From positions 1 to 8,304 of the forward strand of contig JAYVCL010000067.1 in assembly GCA_043749975.1 (NCBI GenBank): a stretch of 8,304 nucleotides of DNA, given 5' to 3'. The stretch's first letter is position 1, and every line of letters begins with the position of its first letter. A program made the translations under genes and the position numbers. This DNA comes from JANYJJ01 sp043749975 (GTDB lineage Bacteria > Pseudomonadota > Gammaproteobacteria > Burkholderiales > Burkholderiaceae_C). This document shows positions 1 to 7,700 of the stretch, piece after piece. A model generated the notes under the pieces. The model saw only the letters and a program-made list of their open reading frames with translations, had not been told where the DNA came from and ran no database searches.

Positions 1-597
1 CAGTCGCTGGAGACGCACCAGCTCGGCGGCGAGGCCAGCTCGGCGAAGGGCGTCATCACGCCGGAGACGCTGCGCCGCATCGCCTTCCACGAATCGGGCC
101 ACGCGCTGGTGGCGCATGTGCTCAATGCGGGCAGCGTCGAACGCGTCAGCATCGAGCCGCGGGGCGGCGCGCTGGGCGTGACCTACGTGGCGCGTCACAC
201 CGAAGAGCCGCTGCACGGCGAGCCCGAATTGCTGGCGCGCCTGGCCATGATGCTGGCCGGTCGCGAGGCCGAGTTGATCGCCTTCGGCAACACCTCGTCG
301 GGTGCCGCCGACGACTTGAAGCGCGCCTCTGAACTGGCCACCTCGATGATCGGCAACCTGGGCTTCGGCAAGACCTTCGGTCTGCTCAGCATGGCCGGTG
401 TGCCCAAAGAACTGATCGGGCCCGACATCCAGAAGAACCTGCTCGACGAGGCGCGCCAGTTGCTCGAAAACGCGCAGTCCGCCTGCCGGCAGGTGCTCGA
501 AGAAAAGCGCGACCGCCTGGCCGCGCTGGCCGAAATGCTGCTCGGCGTCGAGACCGTGAGCGGTGCGCCGCTGAAGAAGCTGCTGTCGGGCGCGTGA
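1..597 (+). CDS. FtsH-like M41 zinc metallopeptidase, C-terminal part (5' end outside window)
   Basis: The frame is open from base 1 and stops at TGA 595-597, giving 198 visible residues with no start in the window. The GTG at 109 is not the true start, because the catalytic motif lies before it. Visible residues 30-34 read HESGH (bases 88-102), the HExGH motif of peptidase family M41, in which two His bind zinc and Glu is catalytic. Asp105 in the GAADDLKRAS stretch aligns with the third zinc ligand of FtsH. The segment around PRGGALGVTYV also matches the family. A helical tail ends in a segment like the family's 'E(T/K)LSG..(L/V)..LL' close, with no long extension. FtsH enzymes are hexameric, ATP-dependent and usually membrane-anchored, and degrade unstable or misfolded proteins; the AAA+ and any membrane segments would lie upstream. 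Its neighbour is an ATP-grasp gene rather than rlmE/ftsJ or folP, so I infer an accessory paralogue, not the housekeeping ftsH. The family call is firm; the substrate is unknown. Confidence 0.9.
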   Translation, partial: QSLETHQLGGEASSAKGVITPETLRRIAFHESGHALVAHVLNAGSVERVSIEPRGGALGVTYVARHTEEPLHGEPELLARLAMMLAGREAELIAFGNTSSGAADDLKRASELATSMIGNLGFGKTFGLLSMAGVPKELIGPDIQKNLLDEARQLLENAQSACRQVLEEKRDRLAALAEMLLGVETVSGAPLKKLLSGA

Positions 598-683
598 GCC
601 CTTCAGATCGAGGCCGGGCTTGAGCGAGCCGGCTTCGCGGCCAGCCGTGACAATGCGAGCTTGGCGAACCGGGCTTTCACCCC

Positions 684-3218
684 ATGCTGAGACAGATTCT
701 TTCAGGCTACAGCGCCCTCGACGACCGCTACGACGAGTTGCTTTCAGCGCCCGGTGTGCCGCGCCCGCACTGGGACGCCTTCCTTCGCTCGATGGCCGGG
801 CGCAGCGGGCCGCAGATCAACGACACGCTGTCGTTGATGGAGCGCGAGATTCGCGACAACGGCATCACCTATAACGTTTATGCCGACCCGAAGGGCGCCG
901 ACCGGCCCTGGGAGGTGGACCCGCTGCCGCTGCTGCTGTCGGCCAGCGAATGGAGCCGGATCGAAGCCGGCATCGCGCAGCGGGCCGACCTGCTGAACCG
1001 TGTGTTGACCGACATCTACGGTGCGCAAGAGCTGCTGCACAGCGGTGCCGTGGCGCCCTCGGTGGTGTTCGGGCACAGCGGTTTCTTGCACCAGGTGCAG
1101 GGCATTCGACCGCCCGGCGGCGTGCACTTGTTTCAATACGCCGCCGACCTGGCGCGCTCGCCCGACGGCCACTGGTGGGTCGTCAACGACCGCACGCAGG
1201 CACCCTCGGGCGCGGGCTACGCGCTTGAGAATCGACTCGTCGTTTCGCGCGTGTTTCCCGATCTGTTTCGCGACCTGCACGTGCAACATCTGGCGGCGTT
1301 CTTTGCCGCGCTGCGCGAGTCGCTGCTGCACTGGGCGCCGCGCGACCAGGGGCCGCCGCTGGTCGCCCTGCTGACCCCCGGGCCGTACAACGAAACCTAT
1401 TTCGAGCACGCGCTGCTGGCCCGCTACCTCGGCTTTGCGCTGGTCGAAGGCAACGACCTTACGGTGCGCGACGGCTGCGTGTGGATGAAGACCATCGAAG
1501 GCCTGCGGCGCGTGCACGCTGTGTTGCGGCGCCAGGACGATGACTACTGCGACCCGCTGGAGTTGCGCTCCGACTCGGCCCTGGGCGTGCCCGGCCTGAC
1601 CGACTGCGCGCGCCGTGGCACGGTGATGCTGGCCAATGCCCTGGGCTCGGGCGTGCTCGAATCGGGCGCATTGATGGGCTACTTGCCCGCGCTCAGCGAG
1701 CGACTGCTGGGCGAGCCCTTGAAGCTGCCTTCGGTGGCCACCTGGTGGCTCGGCGAGCCGGCGGCCTTCGCCGATGCCTGGAAGCGACTGGACCAGGTGC
1801 TGATCAAGCCGCTGGACAGGTCGGCCCGCGAACCCGCGCTGTTCGGTGCCGACTTGTCGGCGCTGGAGCGAGACCAACTCAAGCAGCGCATCGCTGCCCG
1901 ACCGCAACGCTACGTGGCCCAGGAATGGGTGCACGTGTCGCAGTTGCCCGTGCTCGAGCGGACCCGTGGCGCACAGCAGCAGGCCGAGCGGCTGCGCTCG
2001 CGCGCCGTCGGCCTGCGCGTGTTCGCAGTGGCCACGCCCGACGGCTACCGCGTGATGCCCGGCGGCCTCACGCGGGTGGCCGGCGACGGCGATGCACGCG
2101 TCATCGCGATGCAGCGCGGCGGCCGCTCGAAAGACACCTGGGTGCTGTCCGACGTGCCAGTGAATGCGTCGTTCTCGTTGCTCGGGCGAACCGTGCAGCC
2201 CCAGGATCTGGTCAACTCGCGCGCCAACCTGCCGTCGCGCGCGGCCGAGAACCTGTTCTGGTTCGGCCGTTACGGCGAGCGCTGCGACGCCACCGCACGC
2301 TTGCTGCGGGTGGCGATTGCAGGCGTCATCGAAGGCGACTCGCAACCGTGTGACGGCATCGTGCCCGCCCTGGCGCTGGCGCAGCGTTGGGGCCTGCTGG
2401 GCAGTCGAGACAGTGAAACTGAAACTGAAACCGAAACTGAAACCGAAGCGGACAGCCATACCGAAGCCGACAGCGAGACCGACGACGCCGAGACACGCTT
2501 GCTGCGCGCCGCCACCGACCCCGAGGGCGCGCTGAGCGAGCGCTTGAAGCAATTGTCCCGGGTCGCCTTCGGCATGCGCGAGCGAATGTCGGCCGACAAC
2601 TGGCGCACCTTGAATCAACTCATCGGCGACCCGGTGTTTCAGCGCGACGTGTCGTTGCCGCTGGCGCTGGCCTGGCTCGACCGCGCGGTGCTGGCCATGA
2701 CCACGCTGTCGGGCTTTGTGCTGGACGGCATGACGCGCGGCACCGGTTGGCGCTTCCTGTCGATGGGGCGGCGCATCGAAAGGCTGTCCAGCGTGACGGC
2801 GGCACTGCAAATCGCCACCAATGAGGGCCGCGCCCATGGGCTCGACTGGCTGCTCGAACTGGCCGACTCCACCGTCACCTATCGGTCGCACTACCTGGTC
2901 GCCCCCGAATGGCTGCCGGTGCTGGATCTGCTGGTGCGCGACGAAACGAATCCGCGCTCGGTGGCGTTTCAGGTCAAGGGCCTGGTCGAGTACGTCGCCA
3001 AGTTCGAGCTCACGCACGGCCGCTTCGCCAGCGACGTGCTGGCATCGGGACACGCCGCGTTGCGCAAGCTGGGCCCCGCCGATCTGCACCCCGAAAGCCC
3101 GGCGCTGGCCTCGGTTCTCGACCAGTTGCAGCGGGCGGCGCACGCGGTGTCCGAGGAACTGAACCTCAAGTTTTTCTCGCACGCGGCCTCGCGCAGCGTG
3201 TTGTCCCTGGTGGCCTGA
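684..3218 (+). CDS. Circularly permuted type 2 ATP-grasp / alpha-E (DUF403) fusion protein
   Basis: An 844-residue cytoplasmic protein with no signal peptide or membrane segment visible. Residues ~15-505 match the circularly permuted ATP-grasp family (COG2308): DRTQAPSGAGYALENR from Asp169, PYNETYFEHALLARYLG near Tyr235, and the signature RRQDDDYCDPLELR from Arg282 followed by a variant of DSLLGVPGL. From about residue 516 (LPSRAAENLFWFGRYGER) to the end it matches the alpha-E helical family (COG2307). In many bacteria these are two separate genes; here they are fused. ATP-grasp enzymes join a carboxylate to an amine through an acyl-phosphate. For this family an amide or peptide ligase role has been predicted from genomics, with unknown substrate. 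ATG 684 is the first possible start after an in-frame stop at 648-650; no clear Shine-Dalgarno precedes it. The stop is 1 nt from the next gene's GTG, which suggests coupled translation. Oddity: an acidic repeat insert at residues 576-604 within the alpha-E half. Confidence 0.92.
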   Translation: MLRQILSGYSALDDRYDELLSAPGVPRPHWDAFLRSMAGRSGPQINDTLSLMEREIRDNGITYNVYADPKGADRPWEVDPLPLLLSASEWSRIEAGIAQRADLLNRVLTDIYGAQELLHSGAVAPSVVFGHSGFLHQVQGIRPPGGVHLFQYAADLARSPDGHWWVVNDRTQAPSGAGYALENRLVVSRVFPDLFRDLHVQHLAAFFAALRESLLHWAPRDQGPPLVALLTPGPYNETYFEHALLARYLGFALVEGNDLTVRDGCVWMKTIEGLRRVHAVLRRQDDDYCDPLELRSDSALGVPGLTDCARRGTVMLANALGSGVLESGALMGYLPALSERLLGEPLKLPSVATWWLGEPAAFADAWKRLDQVLIKPLDRSAREPALFGADLSALERDQLKQRIAARPQRYVAQEWVHVSQLPVLERTRGAQQQAERLRSRAVGLRVFAVATPDGYRVMPGGLTRVAGDGDARVIAMQRGGRSKDTWVLSDVPVNASFSLLGRTVQPQDLVNSRANLPSRAAENLFWFGRYGERCDATARLLRVAIAGVIEGDSQPCDGIVPALALAQRWGLLGSRDSETETETETETEADSHTEADSETDDAETRLLRAATDPEGALSERLKQLSRVAFGMRERMSADNWRTLNQLIGDPVFQRDVSLPLALAWLDRAVLAMTTLSGFVLDGMTRGTGWRFLSMGRRIERLSSVTAALQIATNEGRAHGLDWLLELADSTVTYRSHYLVAPEWLPVLDLLVRDETNPRSVAFQVKGLVEYVAKFELTHGRFASDVLASGHAALRKLGPADLHPESPALASVLDQLQRAAHAVSEELNLKFFSHAASRSVLSLVA
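2415..2477 (+). repeat. Compound in-frame microsatellite coding an acidic Glu-Thr tract
   Basis: Five tandem hexamers GAAAC(T/C) plus a final GAA occupy 2415-2447 and encode Glu-Thr repeats (residues 578-588). They run into an 18-bp unit present twice, 2442-2459 and 2460-2477, matching at 15 of 18 bases and encoding TEADS(H/E). Both periods are multiples of three, so copy-number change would lengthen or shorten the protein without a frameshift. The surrounding residues 576-604 hold 14 acidic residues of 29 and no Lys or Arg. The tract is much richer in A than the flanking DNA. It sits soon after the start of the alpha-E domain, probably as a disordered loop or surface insert. Confidence 0.9.
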
Positions 3219-3219
3219 C

Positions 3220-4107
3220 GTGAGCGTTGCGCGCTTCCAGATCGAGCACGAAACCCGCTATGCCTACACCGCGCCGGTGTCGCAGTCGTGGCAGCTTGCG
3301 CGGCTGACGCCTCGAACGCTGGCCTGGCAGACGCCGCTGTCGCACGCGCTGCACATCGAGCCGCCGCCGAACGAGCGGCACGACGCGCGCGACTGCTTCG
3401 GCAACAGCGTGACCCACTTTGCGCTGCACGGCGCGCACCGTGTGTTGCGGGTGCGCATGCAGTGCACGGTCGAGGTCGGCGCGCGGGCGTCGTTGGATGC
3501 CGGCGCTGCTGCCGACAGTTGGGAGTCGGTTCGCGACGGCATGCGGGCCGCGCGTCACGGCGCAGACCTGGCCGCCGCGCGCATGTGCGAGCCCACGCGC
3601 CTGGTGCCCTTGTCAGAGGCTGCGCGCCTGTACGCGGCAGCCTCGCTGATGCCGGGGCAAGACTGGCTGCAGTCGCTGTTGCGGCTGATGCAGCGCATCC
3701 ACCGCGACTTCGAGTTCGAACCCGGAGCCACGACCGTCAGCACCTCGGTCGACGAGGTGCTCAATCAACGCCGAGGCGTGTGCCAGGACTTCGCCCACCT
3801 GATGCTCGCGTGCCTGCGCGGCCACGGGCTGCCCGCACGCTATGTGTCGGGTTACCTGCTGACCGCCCCGCCGCCTGGCCAGCCACGGCTGATGGGCGCC
3901 GATGCGTCGCATGCCTGGGTCGCCGCGTATTCGCCCGTGCACGGCTGGATCGAGTTCGACCCCACCAACGACCAGCTCGCCGACGCCCGCTACATCACGC
4001 TCGCCTGGGGCACCGACTTTGCCGACGTGGTGCCGCTGCGTGGCGTGATCCTGGGCGGTGGCACGCAAGACATGCAGGTGGCCGTGAACGTGACGCCGCT
4101 GGCTTGA
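3220..4107 (+). CDS. Transglutaminase-like cysteine peptidase family protein
   Basis: A 295-residue protein. The N-terminal ~90 residues (from FQIEHETRYAY) match the beta-rich bacterial transglutaminase-like N-terminal domain. The core follows at roughly residues 155-255 and carries the full papain-like triad: Cys188 in RRGVCQDFAHLMLACLR, His231 in ASHAWVAAY and Asp247 in WIEFDPTND. The fold (COG1305) includes peptidases, amidases and acyl-transferases, so Cys188 probably forms a thioester intermediate, but the reaction here is unknown. No signal peptide is visible, which suggests a cytoplasmic enzyme. The start is GTG 3220, one base after the upstream TGA, and the protein begins in register with family members (short lead, then xFxIxHxTxYxY). 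With no strong Shine-Dalgarno, reinitiation after the upstream gene is likely. Genes of this type regularly accompany ATP-grasp and alpha-E genes, and could hydrolyse or transfer the product the ATP-grasp enzyme makes; that role is inference. Confidence 0.93.
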   Translation: MSVARFQIEHETRYAYTAPVSQSWQLARLTPRTLAWQTPLSHALHIEPPPNERHDARDCFGNSVTHFALHGAHRVLRVRMQCTVEVGARASLDAGAAADSWESVRDGMRAARHGADLAAARMCEPTRLVPLSEAARLYAAASLMPGQDWLQSLLRLMQRIHRDFEFEPGATTVSTSVDEVLNQRRGVCQDFAHLMLACLRGHGLPARYVSGYLLTAPPPGQPRLMGADASHAWVAAYSPVHGWIEFDPTNDQLADARYITLAWGTDFADVVPLRGVILGGGTQDMQVAVNVTPLA

Positions 4108-4161
4108 ACGTAGAACGCGCGCCGCATCATCAACAGTGTGGATGCGCTGACGCCGGGCGAT

Positions 4162-4179
4162 GAACCTAGGGATGGGTTC
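4162..4179. repeat. Short inverted repeat in the leader of the small orphan gene
   Basis: GAACC (4162-4166) and GGTTC (4175-4179) are perfect inverted arms around an 8-base centre, TAGGGATG. The site lies 109 bases before the ATG at 4288. It could be an operator or a weak hairpin. Five-base arms are short enough to occur by chance, so this is only a candidate. Confidence 0.3.
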
Positions 4180-4221
4180 GCGCCCCGAAACGTCCTACAA
4201 CGGCCTGCGCAGGAGTCGATT

Positions 4222-4240
4222 CGCTGTCGTCGGCGACGCG
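4222..4240 (+). other. Possible hairpin in the leader of the small orphan gene
   Basis: CGC-GTCG (4222-4224, 4226-4229, with T4225 bulged) can pair with CGAC-GCG (4234-4240) across the 4-base loop TCGG. This gives seven GC-rich pairs except for one A-T. It sits about 50 bases before the start codon and has no T-run, so it is not an intrinsic terminator. If transcribed it could shape the 5' leader. Such stems are common by chance in GC-rich DNA. Confidence 0.3.
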
Positions 4241-4277
4241 GCTCGCAGGGCCCGCGCGGCTGCGTTCAATCCACACA

Positions 4278-4282
4278 GGAGA
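4278..4282 (+). promoter_or_regulatory. Strong ribosome binding site AGGAG
   Basis: AGGAG is followed by a 5-base spacer (AACAC, 4283-4287) and ATG 4288. This near-consensus site fixes the start at 4288. The same frame stays open back to a GTG at 4138, but that start would add 50 residues of Arg-rich, low-quality sequence and has no comparable site. Confidence 0.85.
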
Positions 4283-4287
4283 ACACC

Positions 4288-4740
4288 ATGAGCAACAAGA
4301 GCAACAAATACCCGTTCGCCGGCATCAGGATCACCATCAAGAAATTCGTGTCGACGGCGTTGGCCAACGATGCCAAGACCTACAGCCTGGCTGATGTTCT
4401 GTTGGTCACCAATGCCAACGGCGCGGTTTCGCAACCGCGCGTGAACGACGCGATCCGCGTCGACCGCGGGGCGGTGGTCGACCTGGTGTTCGAAGTGGCA
4501 ACGATGTTGCCCGACCTGGACACCTATCACGTCGTCGGCATCAGCTTCTTCGGCCAGAACGGTGGCATCGGCATGGACGACTTTCCGACCCGCACGGTGG
4601 CCGCCGACGCCTTCAACCGCTTGCGACTCACCGTGCACGACGCCAATGTCGACGGCAACCTGTTCGAATTCAAGCTGGTGATTCAGCGCGAGCGCGACGG
4701 TGCCCTGGGCGTCATCGATCCGCAGATCAACAACGCCTGA
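4288..4740 (+). CDS. Small, probably all-beta protein of unknown function
   Basis: A 150-residue protein starting MSNKSNKYPF, fixed by the AGGAG site before ATG 4288. It has no signal peptide, no membrane segment and no cysteine. Alternating hydrophobic strands (for example VVDLVFEVATML, YHVVGISFF, NLFEFKLVIQR) suggest a compact beta-sandwich. The C-terminus, GVIDPQINNA, recalls the 'DPQ(V/I)IN..E' ending that I remember for small DP-EP family proteins; this is a weak resemblance from memory, not a search result. It follows the transglutaminase-like gene by 180 nt, a gap long enough for its own promoter. The strong ribosome binding site suggests high expression. It is convergent with the cyclase gene, with 21 nt between the stops. 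It could be a target or scaffold for the upstream ligase/transglutaminase pair, but nothing in the sequence proves that. Confidence 0.8.
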   Translation: MSNKSNKYPFAGIRITIKKFVSTALANDAKTYSLADVLLVTNANGAVSQPRVNDAIRVDRGAVVDLVFEVATMLPDLDTYHVVGISFFGQNGGIGMDDFPTRTVAADAFNRLRLTVHDANVDGNLFEFKLVIQRERDGALGVIDPQINNA

Positions 4741-4761
4741 GTGCGCGAATCGCGACCCCTG

Positions 4762-4773
4762 TCAGGCGCCTGA
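4762..4773. repeat. 12-bp perfect palindrome at the convergent gene ends
   Basis: TCAGGCGCCTGA is self-complementary along its full length and begins with the TCA that is the minus-strand gene's stop codon. The 21-base gap just beside it also holds CGCG-AAT-CGCG (4744-4754). Neither has a T-run, so termination here is not supported. The palindrome lies mostly in coding sequence and may be chance. Confidence 0.4.
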
Positions 4774-7700
4774 TCGCACAGCCCACAACCGCACCAGTTC
4801 GCGATGCCAAGGCACGTTGTCGAGGAAGGCATCGCGCCTGGCAGGGTCAGAAATTTTCGCTGCCCGGGCCTGCAGTTCGGCATGCGTCGCCGCCAGTACT
4901 TCGTCGGCCCGTGCGTCGCCAGCGGCGGCCAGCACTTGGTGGCCGACCAGCCCGATCCGAAGCGGCTCGTCGGTGCCGGCCAGGCTTGCACCATCGGCCT
5001 GGCGATTCAGGATCACTTCGACATGCCCGAGCGCTGCGCCGATGTGGTTGCCTGCGAGCGCCAGCAGCGCCAGTCCGGTGATGGCCTCGACGGCGAGGTG
5101 GCCGAGCCCGAGTTCATCGAACAACTCGCGTGAGGCGCTGAAGTGGTCACCTGCGCTTGCCGGCTCGCCCAGCATCAATTCGGCGTGGCCGGCCACTCGC
5201 AGCGCGGCCGCCTGGCCCAGGCGGTCACCCGCCTGACGCAGCAACTCCAATGCGCTGCGTGCGTATTCACGCGCGCCGGCCGCGTCGCCCTGGCATTGCA
5301 GCACCAGCGCCAGATTGATGTGCACGATACCCTCGCTTTGGCGTTGGCCGACTTGGCGGCACAGGTCGCCAGCCTGCAAAAACTGCGCATGGGCTGCGGC
5401 GTAGTCACCCAGCACAAAAGCGGCGTAGGCCATGTTCGACAGAGTGCCGGCTTCGTTGCTGCGGTTGTTGGCTTGGCGGTGGCGCGTCAGCGCCTGTTCG
5501 AACAAGTCGATCGCCGCACCTGGGTCGCCCCGGTTGTTCGCATCCATGCCCATCTGGTTCAGCATCATGGCCTCGACGGCCGGGTTGCCCGCTTTGCGCG
5601 CCGCCGCCAGGCCGGCCGCAGCGTGCGGCAGGGCAGCGTCAGATCGCCCCAGCGTGGACAGCGCACTGGCGATCAACAGGTGCGCCCGCGCAGCGCACTC
5701 CGGCGCATCGTCCGGTGCCCAGGCGAGCGCTTGCTGTGCGACGCGCAAGGCCTCGGTTGAATCCCCGCCGTCGCTCAGGAAGCGGGCTCGCCGTTCGGCT
5801 GCTTCCGAGCGCAGCGCGTCGTTGCCCAGCCGGTCGGCCAGCGTCGCCAATTCGTCCAGGCACAGCGCCAGGCGGGTGCGCTCGGATTGGGTGCGCAGCA
5901 CCTTCGCGATCAACAGGCACAGCGCATAGCGGCGCGCCAGATCGGCGGGCAAGTCGCCGGGCAGGAGCAGATCCAGCGCGCGCTGCGCATGCGCCAGAGC
6001 TTCCGCGTTCGCGTAGCGGCTCGCCGCCGCTTCGGCAGCCCGCTGCCAGTTGACGATCGCGTTCGGTACATCGCCACCTTGCTCGAAGTGCTCGGCGATC
6101 AGGTCGAGGTGGGCCGCGCCCGGTTGTGCTGCCAGCCACAGCGCCACCTTGGCATGCGCCGCGCGCTTGGGGAGTTTCAGAACGCTGTCATAGCACACCC
6201 GATGCAGCGTGTGGTGCTTGAACGAATATTCGCGCTTGCCGGCCAGGCTGCTGGTCGCACGCGCCTGAACGATCTGGCGCGCGATGAGCTCTTGCAGCGC
6301 CGATTCGGAGTGCGCGCCGAGCGAACGCAGCGCATCGTCCCAAAACACGTGGCCGACCACGGCGGCATGTTGCAAGGTGAGGCGCAGTTCTGACGGCAGC
6401 GCGTCGACCCGGGCTTGCAGCACACCGGTGAGCGTCGTCGGCACCCGTGCGCCGAGCAGCTTTTCAGGCTGAACGTGCCAAGGCTCGGCGACCACGATGG
6501 CGCCCTGGTCGATCAGCATGTTGACCAGCTCCTCCATGTAGTAGGGGTTGCCTTCGGCGCGGTCGACGATGAGCTGGTGCAGCTCGCGCGGTGTCTCGTC
6601 CAGCCGCTCCAGCAATGCGTCCGCCAGCTCATCGCTGTAGCGTGCATCGAGTTGTGGCAGCTCGATGAGCGCGTGCCGGCCGGCGCCGGTGTTCCAGGCC
6701 GGGCGGCGCTCGTACAGCGTGGGCCGCATCAGGCCGACCAGCAAGAGCGGCAGGTCGTCATGGCTGGCCGATAGGTGCTCGATGAAGTCCAGCGAGCCGT
6801 CGTCGGCCCACTGCAGGTCGTCGAGCAACAGCAGCAACGGCGGGCCGCTGCCGGCAGCCTTGGCCAGCACCTGGCTGGCGTAGTGATAACCGCGATCGCG
6901 GATCTGGCGGGCCTCACCGACGATGCCGCGCACCGCTTCGTGGGCCGAGAAGTCCAGGCCCAGCAGGTGGCCGAGCACGGCCGCGTCGGCAGCGTTTTCG
7001 AGCATCGGAGCCATGGCCGTCAGCCACTTCGCGCAGGCGTGTGGAGCCGGGTCGCTGTCAAGCAGCGGCAGGTTCGAGCTGAGCAGGTCACGCAGCAGGC
7101 CGTAGGGCTGGCCCTTGCGCCTTTCGGTGGCGCGCGCGGTGAGCGCACTCATGCCTTGCGGCTGGCGCGCAGCCCAGTCGCTGAACTCGGTGAGCAGCCG
7201 CGTCTTGCCGATACCGGCATCGCCCACCAGGAACAGCGCCACCAGTTGAGCCCTGCCCGCAGTGCAACGCGTGCGGTAGGCGTTGCGCAGTTGCTCGGAC
7301 TCTTCGACGCGGTCGACCATGCGCGTGGCCGCATCGCCGACACCGCGCCGAGCAGGCTGGAAGCTGCGCTGCCGCGCGCGCTGCACCAGATAGGTCTGCA
7401 GCGGCTTGTCCATGCCCTTAACCGCCAGCGGTGCTTGTTCGCTCATGTCGAACAGGCCGCGCACGTGGTGGTGGCAGTCCTGGCTGATGCGAAAGCACCC
7501 CGGCGGGGCCGTCTGCTCCATGCGCGCCGCGATGTTCACGGTGCTGCCGCGCACGCTGTCTTCACCGTCCACGCCCACGCCCAGCAGCACCGCCCCGGTA
7601 TGGGCGCCGACGCGCACGTTGAAGCCGTCGAGCCCATGCGACTGCTGCGCTTGCCGGGCCAGATGCCGGGTCTCGTCGATGACGGCCAAACCGGCAAGCA

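Noticed and set aside
109..597. GTG 109 as the start of a complete 162-residue protein
   Set aside because: The HESGH zinc motif lies upstream in the same open frame, so the gene begins before the window.
611..635. A 7-bp stem (AGGCCGG / CCGGCTT, one G-T pair) after the protease stop
   Set aside because: It has an 11-base loop and no T-run after it, so it is not convincing as a terminator; GC-rich stems of this size are common.
744..3182. An 812-codon open frame on the minus strand across the ATP-grasp/alpha-E gene
   Set aside because: It is antisense to a clearly recognised enzyme. Its His/Gln/Arg/Gly-rich composition is typical of a mirror frame in GC-rich coding DNA, and no domain is visible.
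3288..4163. A 291-codon plus-strand frame overlapping the transglutaminase-like gene
   Set aside because: Its Ala/Arg-rich composition is that of a frame-shifted GC-rich gene, while the overlapping frame has an intact catalytic triad.
4138..4287. A 50-residue N-terminal extension of the small orphan protein from GTG 4138
   Set aside because: The extension is Arg-rich and lacks a ribosome binding site, whereas ATG 4288 has AGGAG at ideal distance.
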